From positions 10,143,755 through 10,207,754 of the forward strand of contig CM054155.1 in the NCBI GenBank assembly GCA_028751875.1: a DNA stretch of 64,000 bases, given 5' to 3'. Each line of letters starts with the position of its first letter. The stretch's first letter is position 1. Position numbers and translations under genes: made by a program. This DNA is from Rapana venosa (lineage: Eukaryota > Mollusca > Gastropoda > Neogastropoda > Muricidae). The notes under the pieces are model-generated. The model worked only from the letters and a program-made list of their open reading frames with translations, ran no database searches and was not told the origin of the DNA. Below are positions 11,856 through 22,984 of this stretch, in pieces.

Positions 11856-12918
11856 ACAATTTTTTTTAGTTAATAAAAGTTTTAGAAAAAAATCAAGGGT
11901 TTGCTGTTTTACTTGGAATGCCTAATTCTCTGAGCTTGTAAGTAAACACACTTGCCTGGCAATAAAAATGAAAACGCTTTGTGTTGGTGTGCGCAAAGGA
12001 TGTGTAGTGTGTGATTCGGCTCTTGATGTCTATCCACGAGAAAGGGAAGTGACCATACCAAAAGAAAAAGCAACAACAACAAAATGCAAACAAAAAAATT
12101 TGAACAAAAGTTGTAGTTCGCCCCTGATAATATGATCTAAAAAAGACATGAACAAAGCTTTCGTCAGAGAGCGTAACAATGTATCAAATCCTGCATAACC
12201 CCAGTCGCAGGGTCCTGTGCTACGAATTAGCACCCTTCCTTTAACCGAAGTTCCAAGTGTGGCAGTTACTGCTATGAGTCGCACCAGCTGGGCAGCGATG
12301 GAATGGGATGGACAGCTGTCCGAGAGTAGAATAAGAAAGTGGGGGGAAACTCACAAAGCTCTCCCCAGGGAGAGCCGCCCAATGTCACGCGAAGATATAT
12401 GCTGTGACTTCAATGGATAAAGAAATGAACTGACCATGAATGGCTGCATACATTGCACGTGGAGCGTTTCACCAGAAAACAGAAGTATGGTGTTGTAAAA
12501 CAGTATATTTATGGCCGATTTTGTTGTGGGTTTCTACTCATCATTATGAATATTGAAGATGACCACGCTGGATCATTATTCATATTATTAATGAGTTTGT
12601 TGTTATAATGATGTATTGAGAAGACTTTAATCAATGGTAATATATATGGATATGCCTAAATCATAGCAATTTCTTTTGGCTTCGCTTTGCTGCTCTTATA
12701 TTCTGTTAGTACTATTGTGGTGTGTGTAGTGTATGCTCGCACGAACGTTTTGTGTATAAATGACTAAAATGCTTTCATTTTAATATGTGTTATATTCTTT
12801 GAATCTATAACATTTTTAAATGTATTTGCCATGTCTCATGATTTTTGATACCCGTGCCACTTTATAACTGAGACAAGAGAAAGCCTGTAGAGTCCATGAT
12901 CACAGAGCAGTACTAGAC
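11856..12918. other. no recognisable feature
   Basis: AT-rich sequence. A 67-codon open frame at 12217-12420 contains a MSRTSWAAMEWDGQ-like stretch, but I found no clean splice borders or family resemblance. Confidence 0.45.
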
Positions 12919-13215
12919 ATGGAAAACCAACACCACGACATCCAGCGCCCAAATCCAACATCACTGGTCCAGACGCCCAGAATCCAGACGACACTGCCGG
13001 GGGTACCCAGTAGTGAGCAAAATCCAACACCACTCAATCCAGACCCAAATCCAACACACTCGGGAGGTTTTACAGAGCACCAAATCCACCATCACTCGGA
13101 TCCAGAGCCAAATCCAACATCCCAACCCCCCCCAGACTCGGTCACAATCAAATCCAAACATCACTCAGATCAAGAGCGACAAATCCAACAGACAACTCGT
13201 AGTCAAGTAACAGCT
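12919..13215. repeat. degenerate minisatellite around AAATCCAACATCACTC
   Basis: A roughly 25-50 bp pattern of AAATCCAACATCACTC and ATCCAGACC repeats with variable spacing. It keeps two plus-strand frames open for up to 101 codons, with composition dominated by Pro, Asn, His and Gln. The open frames are a by-product of the repeat. Confidence 0.7.
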
Positions 13216-13309
13216 AAACTTTAGCTACACGCCCGTCTCCCTTTTTACCAAGTCCAAAGTGATTGGGTCATGTACCTGCTAATAGTTAGGTCACACATCA
13301 GGGATGGAT

Positions 13310-13715
13310 GGCAGTTATGGGATGGGAATAGGGTTGGACAGGATGCGATGGAGATGAGCAGGGATGGTGAGTGGGCAGGGACCTGACAATGGGCAGGGAC
13401 GAGGAATGTGGCCGGGATGAGTATTGGGTCTGGTCAGAAGGATTGGCTGGCAGGGATGGGAATGAGGCAGTGGATGGGATGGGATTGGATGGTGCATGGA
13501 TGGAGGATTTGGTGCAGGGAGATTGGGTAATTGGTCAGGGATGGGATGGGCAGGATTGAGAGGATGGGCAAGGCTGCAGGGATGGTGTGGGCAGGGATTG
13601 GGGATGGTCTAGGGCATGCTTGGGGAATTGTCAGGGATTTGGATGGGCTGTGCAGGGCAGGGATGGGGTGGCAATGGATCGGGCAGGGATGGGATGGGAT
13701 GGCGGGGGATTGACA
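13310..13715. repeat. G-rich minisatellite (GGGATGGG / GGGCAGG)
   Basis: Dense irregular repeats of GGGATGG, GGGCAGGGA and GGGATGGGATGGG. Runs of three or more G on the plus strand are spaced closely enough to form G-quadruplexes in many registers. It lies about 100 bp upstream of the tentative exon at 13816. Confidence 0.85.
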
Positions 13716-13815
13716 GCATCTGAAGAGTGGGGCGTACTGGACTGACAGCTGTGTGAATGGGAGTCCAAGAAGGGCTGTGGTTTTAGCTGATGAGGTTACT
13801 CGGTGTGGGTACTAG

Positions 13816-14044
13816 GATACCCCGTGACAGTGACCTACAACACGTCTTACATCACTCCACCAGCAGACACCCTCAAGATCAGGCTCTTCAACAACCCGCC
13901 CCTCTTCCCTCCTCCTCTTCTTACGAGAGCCTGCGGCGTAACCTGGTTGGCTTGCAGCGCCGTGGCGTCCCCGTGCGCCGCTTCCAGGCACTTCCTCTAC
14001 CACGTCAACGCAGATACCGCTCACTATCGATTCCGGGGATGAAG
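13816..14044 (+). CDS. probable coding exon, unknown protein (frame breaks near 3' end)
   Basis: After a GTACTAG acceptor the frame reads PVTVTYNTSYITPPADTLKI, then RLFNNPPLF, and later FLYHVNADTAHYRFRG. The donor is a good GATGAAG/GTGAGG. GC content and codon use are clearly higher than in the flanks, and YNTSY holds an N-glycosylation sequon. The frame meets TGA 5 bp before the donor, inside CCGGGGATGAAG. One more G in that run would keep the frame open to the donor, so a homopolymer miscall is likely. Another frame is also open through the exon, so the choice is not certain. No family recognised. Confidence 0.45.
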
Positions 14045-14389
14045 GTGAGGTTCACTTTTTCTTTTTTTTTTTATTATTTTCCTTAGAAAGGTGGCATATG
14101 AGGATGGGGATGGTGGGGAGTGGAGGTAGCGCTGGCGTTGCAAAATCTAAGTGTGCCCCCACAGTCCATGGACTAACAGAGAATGAAGATTGAGTGAGGG
14201 GATTTCCCAGTACCCTATACCTACAAGCATGGTGGTATAAAACCAACCAAAAAATCCGAAACTCTGGAGGAGGATGGGGCCTCCCGCCAGTTTGATTTGC
14301 CCAAGATACACATGACAGAAATACCAGCCGAGAATCTCCATCACGCGGATCGGCAGTCGTACCGCCCCTGCGTTACCAAGTGACCGCGC

Positions 14390-17372
14390 CTTCGTTGCTC
14401 ATCAGACAGATGTCGAAAAATGCTACTGATGTATAAACCAGCAAAATTCCGGGCCAACACAACACCATCATTGGCACAAGGAATTACTGGACACTAAGAG
14501 CTGCAGGCAAAGTGGAAGAAGCGTGGGCAACATGAGAAAATGTCCAGATATCATTGGCACATCCATAGGCGGCACTGCGAAGTCAGGTGGAAAAACATGG
14601 AGAAACAACGACCCAGGAAGACACAAATTATACTACAGTGAAAAACAGGAAAAACATTAACACACGTCGTGGGGTCTTCTCGTTCACAATGCACCGTGAA
14701 CACCGTCATGAAGCTGTCAGCCTGTGTCCCAGCAGACTTATTACCCATCCATCCGCGCTGAGAGCAACCCCCTTTAACATAACTATAGTACAGGCATACC
14801 CCCACATCAGACTGAGCACAGATGAAAGTCCTGTAGAAGAAGAAATTATGACCAGTCTACAAGGGTTCTGAATCAAACACCCATCGAAAGACATCCCGCG
14901 AGTTAGGTCTAAGCGAATGGAACGCCAACGTTGGAGAAGATGCATGGAAAGAACTGGGAGGCGTGTGTGGCCATCTTGTAATAACCATCAAATGCACATG
15001 AGCTTGAGAACTCTGGAGTTGTTGCAGTAACAAGCCACCTTCCAGCTAGTGAATACAATTGGCCCACACAAGAAATCTCCAGAAAAGGACATGCATAGGC
15101 CCGAATGGGAGAACACCACAACCAATCGATTACATCGATGTGAAAAGTAACGGTTATTCAGTCTAGCGTTAAACATCCGCACAGACAAAAGTTTTCCTGT
15201 AGCAAGACATAGGGAGTGATCAGAATCCGATGTGATGATGACTTTCCGACTAGCTCTAAAAGAGAAAATCCACACCGGAACAACATCCAGGACAAAATTG
15301 ACCTCGAAAGCTGAAGGAGACCCAGAGTATTAGAAATTTTTCTAGGCAAGGCTAGGTGGAAAAGTTTGCAGCACTCACTGTGTTATAACTCAGACATAGA
15401 CACACTGACGAATATTTTTCAATACGCAGTGACGAAACAGCAGCGAGCTTTCTTGGCATACACCGACCAGTGATCAAAAAACCATAGGGTCACACCTAAC
15501 ATCTCTACAAACACTTCGACAAGCGTAGAGAGTTGAATAAAAAGAAAAATGAAACAAAAAAAGAGCAAACATATAGGCAGTCAACAAAAGCATACTAGGA
15601 AGTCCTGACGGAGGCAAAAAGAGAAATGGATCGTGAACCATGCAAGGACGATTGAATAGAACATCAGAAAAACAATAGCAAGAAGTCATATCCGCTGCTG
15701 AAATAGACCTGACTAAGCACGAAACAGAGAAAAAGGTTTAACAATCCAAAGACAAAAATGGGAATGTTCACTGACGCCGGATATTCTAAACAGAGGACAG
15801 AAATCTGCCCTGTTAATATAAAAAACCAGGGATCCAGAAGCCCTTAAGTACCCGAAAGAAAAAGACCAGACGTCCCTTCCCCCCGAGAAGAGGGGGAAAA
15901 ACAGCGTCAGACGCTGAAAAAAGGGGAAGTCAGCGGGGCTGAAAAATTTCCCCAATGATTTGGTCCAAGTGGAGGGGAATGATCAGCGCCCTACAAAGAA
16001 TCTGAAACAAGATTGGCAACGGAAAATGGCCAAAACCATGGACGCAGTATTCTCACCCCCCCCAAAAAGGAATCTACAACAAGCCAAATTTCCCGCACAA
16101 TAGCCTCATTGTCCCCAAGCAAGGTCTGTGCAGAAATATTGAATAGACTGAACCCACAACGAGACCTAAATGTGAGGAAAAAGCGGTTTCAGAGCGGGGC
16201 AGCACCAGAAAGTTTTAACCTCGGAAATACTATGTGGGGGGTACCTTCAACTCAACAAGACCTATACAGTTTTTTATCGCTTTTAAGAAGGCATTTAAAG
16301 GGTTGGATGAGCTTTTGTGGGAACATGAACTTGTACGCATAAATGCAAACCTGATCAGAGTCAAAAAAGTGTACAGAAAGGCCCACCATTGCAGTGTATA
16401 AAAAAAACATTGGGAATGGTTTCGAAAAACATTTGGAGTAAGGCAGGGTGTCTACTCTCACCCACTCTTTTCAACATCTTCCTTGAGAGAATCATGGCTG
16501 ATGCACTGGAACATCATGAAGGATCAGTCAGCATTGGTGGCAGAACGATCACAAACCTCCGCTTCGCAGATGACATTGATGGAATAGCAGGATCAGAAAA
16601 AAGAGCTTGCAGCCTAACAGAACACTTGGATAAGGCCTCCAAAACATACGGCATGGAAATCAGTGCAGAGAAGACCAAACTGATGACTAATAACACCAAC
16701 GGCATTAGCACTGATATCAGGGTTAATGACCAGAAGCTGGAAACAGTTCAAAGCTTCAAGTACCTGGGAGCCATTGTATCCGACCAGGGATCCAAGCCAG
16801 AAGTAGTATGCAGGACTGCACAGACAATAACAGCTTTGTCAAAACTAAACACCATCTGGAGAGATAATATCTCACTTATCTCCAAGATCAGACTAATGCG
16901 CTCCCTTGTCATATCCATATTTCTGTATGCCTGTGAATCATGGACCCTGACTGCAGATTTGGAGAGAAGAGTACAGGCAGTGGAGATGAGATGCTTTCGG
17001 AGACTCCTTGGCATCTCCTACAAAGACCACATAAGCAACGAAAGCGTGCATAACAGAATCCAGCAAACCATTGGACCCTATGAGAACCTTCTAACGATCG
17101 TTGAAAAAGCGTAAACTTAAGTGGTATGGGCATGTCACAAGATCCCAAGGAATTCCAAAGACAGTTTTGCAAGGCACTGTCCAAGGAGGAAGAAGAAGAG
17201 GCAGACCAAGGAAGAGCTGGGAGGATAACATCAGTGAATGGACAGGCCTAGAACTCAACAAAACCCTGAGAAAGGCAGAACAGAGAGAGGAATGGAGGGA
17301 ACTGGTTGTTGAGTCTTTGAGGGTGCCCCCACGGTCATCAGACTACGGGACAGATAGATAGATAGATAGAAA
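14390..17372 (+). mobile_element. LINE with APE endonuclease and reverse transcriptase, mostly decayed
   Basis: A nearly full-length non-LTR element. The endonuclease half (about 14470-15900) is broken. It retains a GTRNYWTLRAAGKVEE-like start (normally GTWNVRTL), a VRWKN block, NITIVQAYP followed by HIRLSTDE, and SEWNANVG (normally DWNAKVG). RT starts near 16080 with SRTIASLSPSKV. A 241-codon frame from 16389 holds GCLLSPTLFNIFLERIM, the catalytic RFADDIDG and FLYACESWTL. A one-base frameshift near 17105 moves to a frame with KLKWYGHV, GRRRGRPRKSWEDNI and EWTG. The 3' end is (GATA)n at 17345-17372. This RT group is abundant in marine invertebrates; I do not assign a clade. Confidence 0.85.
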
Positions 17373-18159
17373 GGCAGCTGCAAATTTGTATTCAGAAACC
17401 CCGTAGGAGTGTCTAAAGTATTTACACGCTGCGTGTGATTAATTTAAAAATGCGATTTGTGTGCAGAACTTTCTTTTAAAGGTTTCACTAATTTTCATGT
17501 TATAATCAAATCATCCAGATGATGAAATATACATACATATATATATAGCTGTAGAAAGAAATGTAGTCTGTATACATTGAACAAGCATGCTTATTGCAAC
17601 AAGAGCCATTCTGATGAAAAATTTGGGTAAATTTATATACATTTATAAATCAGACAAAATTTATGCCAGGAGCCATGTAACAGGTGATTTTTTTTATGCA
17701 AGGGTTGGTTGTAACACCCATCAGTTTGACATCAAACAGTATGTTTGATTTTCTGCCTCATTTTTAAAAAAAGAACAAAAAACGTGATAATGATAACAAT
17801 GACGATTAAAATAATTCCTAACAACTTAAAATTAAATCACCAACTGAGATCATCTGTCAGTCTTCAGGAGCAAATTCCTGAAAAATCTACCCTGGATTTT
17901 AAAATCACCCTTTTCCCCACCCCCTATTCTTCAACACTTGCTTTTTCCCTTCATCTTAAGAGCATGGATACATGTGTGTCTAAATCACCTTGTAGTGAAT
18001 AGACATAGAGATATGGTAAAATATGATAATAATAATGATACTAAAAAAGACACAAGATATGGTATAAATCTTCCCTATTGTTACACCACACGTCTGTCCC
18101 TACTTGCTTTCAATCAGCCTCCTCCATCTCACTCACTGTGCCTTAGTGTTTTACTCTCT
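17373..18159. other. no recognisable feature
   Basis: AT-rich spacer following the LINE end. No gene or array was recognised. Confidence 0.5.
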
Positions 18160-18226
18160 GTGTGTGTGGGTGTGTGTGAGTGTGTGTGTGTGTGTGTGTG
18201 AGTGTGTTTGTGTGTGTGTGTGTGTT
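18160..18226. repeat. (GT)n microsatellite
   Basis: Interrupted GT/GA dinucleotide run. A shorter GT run lies at about 18411-18424. Confidence 0.95.
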
Positions 18227-18274
18227 TAAATCAATACTCTGTTAAAATTTGTGAACGGTCGCATGCACATGAAT

Positions 18275-18360
18275 GATTGAATGCAAGCACTTTGGTTTGG
18301 TGTTTGCTTTACAAGATTCAGGGCTGTAGAAATTCCATATATTAATACTATTTATTGTCA
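18275..18360 (+). mobile_element. LINE 3' tail remnant
   Basis: TGCAAGCACTTTGG..GCTTTACAAGATTCAG followed by AAATTCCATATATTA matches the tail of the CR1/L2-like element ending near 8415. Confidence 0.65.
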
Positions 18361-18533
18361 TGAAGTGCTAGAACATCATCAGTTGTAAAAATAGCTGATA
18401 TGAAACATAAATGTGTGTGTGTGTATAATAGTCTCTCTATACACACACATACATATATACATAAATGATGCTAGAAGTCATTCAACTGTCCCCACACACA
18501 ATCCCATACCTCTGTGTCTGTACACCGGGGCAG

Positions 18534-18948
18534 GTCTTTCTTCAACTACTACAACGAAGAGCTGTACACCTACTTCATCCACCACCTCGTGTTCACCGTC
18601 ACCGAAATCCTGGTCACTGCGGTCATCCTCAACCTGTGCAACCGCAACAACGACTTCTCCTCCTGGAAGATGGCGGCCATCGCCACCATCAGCGTCGTGC
18701 ACGTCATCGTCAGCGGCATGGACCAGTTTGTGGCCCACGTTGTCCAAGGTGAAGGTCGATCCTTCCAGAGCGCGCGTGACCTGGGGCTGATGGTGCCGGA
18801 CTTGTTGCACGTGCTGATTCCCCTGAGGGAGTTTTATCTGCACGTGCAGCGGCAGAAGCTGAGATTTTTCAACGTGTGTTACAAAGAGGAGATCATTCTG
18901 ATGTTTGTGTTCATCTCCCTCGGTACTATTTTGGGTCGATTGATATGA
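18534..18948 (+). CDS. terminal coding exon of unrecognised multi-pass membrane protein
   Basis: The acceptor is CACCGGGGCAG/GTCTTTC. The exon enters with one base completing a codon and runs 138 codons to TGA at 18946. It reads SFFNYYNEELYTYFIHH first. Four hydrophobic segments follow: LVFTVTEILVTAVIL, MAAIATISVVHVIVSGM, LMVPDLLHVLIPL and IILMFVFISLGTIL. A conserved-looking SARDLGLMVPDLLHV block sits in the third. GC content and codon use differ sharply from the flanks. The protein is not recognised. It is the most convincing plus-strand gene piece; the exons at 10165 and 13816 are candidates for its upstream part, but continuity cannot be shown from sequence alone. Confidence 0.65.
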
Positions 18949-19498
18949 GACGTGGAAAGGTTGAAGAAAGCATCCGTTGTTCCACGTCAAAAGTTGTTTT
19001 GGAATTCTGGTTTGGGCGTTTAGATAAAGGTGGGGTAGTCATCTCTCCTACAACATTTTGATAGTAGGAGTTACTGTTTAGATAGAGATAGAAAACTGAT
19101 CTCTTCTGCAACGTTTTGATATTGAGAGGAGTTATTTTTCTTCCCCTGTCTGTTAGAAAGAAGCGTTTCTTTCCAGGGTGCTATTCTATAGGCATTATGG
19201 TAAACTGGTGGCAGGTTAGAAAATGGCATATCAGCATTTCAGTTTCTTCCCAGAAATTTTTGATTGGGGGAGTCAGGTCCAAGTTTTGCATGCTGAGTGC
19301 ATTATTTTTTTGGTGTGAAAAGGATTAGAACTGATTTACATATTTACCATGTGACAATCATATGTTGTTACCTATATTGAAATGTATAGAATATCACGCA
19401 AAAGATGTCCTTAAAAGTGTTCATAGAAAACCTGCTGCAATTAGTGTGTGGTTAGGTATTGTGGAAGAAATTTACAAGGGTATGTGTGTGTATATATA
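18949..19498. other. probable 3' UTR or flank of the plus-strand gene
   Basis: Sequence following the stop at 18946. No clear polyadenylation signal close to the stop and no second gene was seen. Confidence 0.35.
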
Positions 19499-19518
19499 TG
19501 TGTCTATCTGTCTATCTG

Positions 19519-19550
<32 letters not shown>

Positions 19551-19625
19551 GGATAGAGAGAGAGAGATAATGTCACACACACACACACACTCATGTATAT
19601 ACATAGAGAGAGAGCCCATGACCAC
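19499..19625. repeat. (TCTA)n, GA and CA microsatellite cluster
   Basis: TCTG/TCTA tetranucleotides at about 19501-19551, followed by GA runs and a CA run near 19577-19590. Confidence 0.95.
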
Positions 19626-19984
19626 AATTTGTTGATACAAGGGGCACATTTATATCCTGACAGTCTAATGAGTGAGTGACTGGTTTTTGATAGTTGACCA
19701 GTCAGCTGTGGTGTCTATTATTATAGACAATGTTGAGTAGCAACCTTTATCGTGATACCTGTCTCCTCCATTCCATCAATGATTATTTCCCTTGTGTGGG
19801 TAGTGATAACTGTCACTCAAGCGTTACCTGTCAGAAGGAGGTATCTCTTTGTGATAATCATATTGACATACCCTCTTTTGGCAGGCAGGTCTCAGTTAAG
19901 ATACCGACCAGTGGTGGGTAGGACCAGTTTTTTCCTTCTGTTGTTGTAGATGTTGGATATGTTTTGTTTTTTTAAATTTCATTC

Positions 19985-20130
19985 ATTTTGAACTCGTGTG
20001 CTTTTCTACATCTGGTCTCCGTGTGTCTGCAGTTTTGTCAAGTTTGTCGTCTATTCCCACCGGCACACAATGGCCTACTCTTCCGAAAAGCAGAACATGT
20101 TTTTATGTATGCGCAAGATGTTCTGTGTGT
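19985..20130 (-). mobile_element. SINE-B fragment
   Basis: On the minus strand it contains CAGAACATCTTGCGC, the TTTTCGGAAGAGTAGGCCAT block and TGTGTGCCGGTGGGAATAG, all diagnostic of the SINE-B body and 3' part. The tRNA-like head is absent. Confidence 0.75.
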
Positions 20131-20794
20131 GTGTGTTTTGTTGTTGTTTTTGTTGGTTGGTTTTTGTGTGTGGGTCTTTTGTTTGTTCTTTTTGATTTTT
20201 CTTTTTTTTGGTGTAAATGTGTATGACATATTACTAATCTTATTTACTTTCACATATCTCTCAGTTTTGATGATTAAAAAAAAAAGGCTGTTAAATATCT
20301 TTACAGTGTTAGACCAGCTAGGTTTTTCTTGATTGTTAAAAATAAAAGAGAGATTGGTTTACTTATGTATGCAAAGCTGCCAAGTGTTCTAATTCTGGTG
20401 ACATCTGTTAATTAAGTTAGAGTATTGCTCATTCTGCTGTTCTGCCTTCCTGAAAGTAGTTCTGCTCTGTGACTGACCAGAAAATAGCGCTCCTTCATAA
20501 TATTCTGCCCTTTGAACATTCCATTACAGTTCACATTTGCTTCGATACCGTCATCATCATGGCAGAATATTGTGCAAATGTATGCATTCTGCTAGCTGAA
20601 CATATTGGGAAAATAATCGAATTGTACACAGGTAAAAAATCCAATTGCAATTTTTGTTTTTAAAATGAATGTTTAACATGGTAAGCTGAACTGCTAGAAT
20701 CTGCAGTCTGTTTTGATAGAAAATGTGTGTATCGAAAGATGAACTGATTGAAAGAAGCTGTGGTCCATTTTGGATAAAAAAAAAAAAAAAGCTT
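20131..20794. other. T-rich spacer without recognised gene
   Basis: Contains GT- and T-rich low-complexity DNA. Hydrophobic open frames here follow base composition and have no splice support. Confidence 0.5.
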
Positions 20795-20860
20795 ATTGAT
20801 TTGTTTGCTGTACAAGATTCAATGCTATATATAAATTCCATACATTATTATTATTAGATA
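20795..20860 (+). mobile_element. LINE 3' tail remnant
   Basis: TTTGCTGTACAAGATTCAAT, then ATAAATTCCATACATTATTA, matching the other tail copies. Confidence 0.7.
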
Positions 20861-21189
20861 TGTATATATGAAAAGATGAACTGACTAAAAATAGTTGTGG
20901 TCCATTTAGATAGAACTAAGTATGTATGAAAAGAATAACTGACTAAAAAAGAACTGTTACCCAATTAGATAGAAATATATGTATGTATGTATCAAAAGCT
21001 GAGCTGAGTAAACAGAAGCTGTTTAAAAATAGTAAAAAAAACCCAAAACATGTATTAAAGATGAGCTGTCAGTATAATAAATACGATTTTGAGTGCTGGC
21101 TCCCTGTTCGTCACAGAAGTAACGGCCGCATGTGCTGGTAGAAGAGGCCTAGGTACAAAATAAAAAGACATAATGTATACACACTGGTG

Positions 21190-21300
21190 TCAGGTTTAGA
21201 CATCATCCCCCAAATCAGAATGTGGTAACCCAAATGGTGGATAACGGATGCATATATAAGCAGAAATCTTGCCAACAGCGAATCTCAGCGGTGTAGCCCA
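21190..21300 (+). mobile_element. SINE-C tail remnant
   Basis: Contains TCAGAATGTGGTAACC and the AGCGAATCTCAGCGG-like end found in longer SINE-C copies at 21700 and 30130. Confidence 0.55.
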
Positions 21301-21307
21301 GGGACAA

Positions 21308-21665
21308 ACAAGATGAAGAAGAATCTCATTGGCAGATTTTCAATCAATAGCTTCCTTCCAAAAGATGAAGAAGAATCTCATTGGTAGATTTCAAACCAAT
21401 AGCTTCCTTCCAAAAGATGAAAAAGAATCTCATTGGTAGATTTTCAACCAATAGCTTGCTTCCAAAAGATAAAAAAGAATCTCATTGGTAGATTTTCAAC
21501 CAATAGCTTGCTTCGAAAAAGATGAAGAAGAATCTCATTGGTAGATTTTCAACCAATAGCTTACTTCCAAAAGATGAAGAAGAATCTCATTGGTAGATTT
21601 CAACCAATAGCTTGCTTCCAAAAAGATAAAGAAGAATCTCATTGGTAGATTTTTAACCTATTACT
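21308..21665. repeat. minisatellite, unit about 53-54 bp, 6-7 copies
   Basis: Unit: AAAGATGAAGAAGAATCTC, then ATTGGTAGATTTTCAACCAAT, then AGCTTGCTTCC. Copies are over 90% alike by eye. Every copy carries a short inverted pair, ATTGGT and ACCAAT, separated by about 9 bp, so ATTGG and CCAAT motifs occur regularly. Confidence 0.9.
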
Positions 21666-21699
21666 TGCCTCCAGAGGATGTTGAACTCATCATAAGGGT

Positions 21700-22110
21700 G
21701 TTCAGAAGACACTGTAGCCCAGTGGTGAAGACTGTTTAACTTCAGTCTTATGGAACCATGAAGTCGTGGGTTTGAATCTTGGCAGTGGGTGGAGAATTAA
21801 AGGTGGGGATCTGGGGGATTTTTTATGGTCTCCCAGATCAACTTCAAGTGCAGACATGCCAATTCCTTTAATCCTCTTCCTGTATAGACACATGCAGAAG
21901 ATCAAATATGCATGTTAAAGATAACGTAATTCATGTCAGTTTTACGGAAACACAAAAATACTCAGCATATATCCCTAAAGTCGGAATGCGGCTACCTTCG
22001 TGGAGGGCAAAAACGGTTGCAAATGCAAAATTTTACCATCGGTGAACCTTGGAGCTGTGCCAAGGAATGTGAAAAAGAAAATAAGAGTGTTCTTTTCCCC
22101 CTTGGCTGCA
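21700..22110 (+). mobile_element. SINE-C copy, tRNA-derived
   Basis: The tRNA-like head (AGCCCAGTGGTGAAGACTG with B-box-like GTGGGTTTGAATCTT) is followed by the family body: AATTAAAGGTGGGGAT, CCAGATCAACTTCAAGTGC, ACACATGCAGAAGATCAAAT. The conserved tail has CGGAATGCGGCTACCTTCG and GGTGAACCTTGGAGC. The head resembles A and B boxes of a tRNA promoter but cannot fold as a functional tRNA. Confidence 0.8.
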
Positions 22111-22204
22111 AAAAGCATTCATGACGTGTTTAAACAAAACGAAACAAAAAGCAGCATGTTGACATCAGCTGGTGATATTGTGCATTTAGGGTTATTGCGA
22201 TTTT

Positions 22205-22325
22205 AGAATGTAATGTTGTAGTCATACTAGTGTTATTGTGATTTTTGTGTTAGAATGTAATGTTAAGGTCTTACTAGTGTTATTGTGATTTTTGTGTTAG
22301 AATGTAATGTTACAGTCACACTCTT
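22205..22325. repeat. two to three copies of a roughly 59-bp unit
   Basis: TTAGAATGTAATGTT, then a GTCATACTAGTGTTATTGTG-like block and ATTTTTGTG, repeated nearly exactly. Confidence 0.8.
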
Positions 22326-22984
22326 CTCATGCAACCACTCTCAGTAATGGACAACAAATATAGTCTCAAAAAAGTGTATGCCACATTTTATGTAGACTAA
22401 AATGAAGAGAAACTACTGTATTTGTTTGTTGCTGCTGAGAATACTGTAGATATTGTCTGTGTTTATGTTGATTTTGTCTTGGTTTCTAAAAAAATGTGCA
22501 ATTTGAAATGCAAGTTTGTGTATTCCAAAATTTGAGTGTAATATTTATTCCAGACTCGTCAATCATTGGAAATATGTTTTTTGAAGATTCATGGAAAGCA
22601 AGACGATTAATTGATTTGTAGGTGTGTGTCGTGTGCGTGCATGCGTGTATGTGTGTGCACTCATGCATGTGTGTGTGTTGTGGGGGAGTTGATTTTGTGT
22701 GTGTGTGTTGTTTTTTGGCAGGGGGGGTGGGGGGGTGGGGGAGGAGATAAATTTATCAAACTTGGAAAGGCAATAAAATAATTTTGTTTCTTTATTTACC
22801 TATCACGATTGTGTTTGTCAATGATCATTCACCTTTAAATTTCAGTGTGTTGATACTTTCTTAGATTGCCCTCTATGCCCCAAAAGAGGTCCAAGGATTA
22901 AATTTCTGTATTCTTGCGTGGTTTTGAATGTTTATACTGTGTATCAGTGTTAGACAAGTTTAGCAATAGTGTTGATTGCGGATC
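22326..22984. other. spacer with short low-complexity runs
   Basis: Holds a GT-rich run near 22622-22710 and a G-rich run at about 22720-22745. No gene recognised. Confidence 0.5.
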
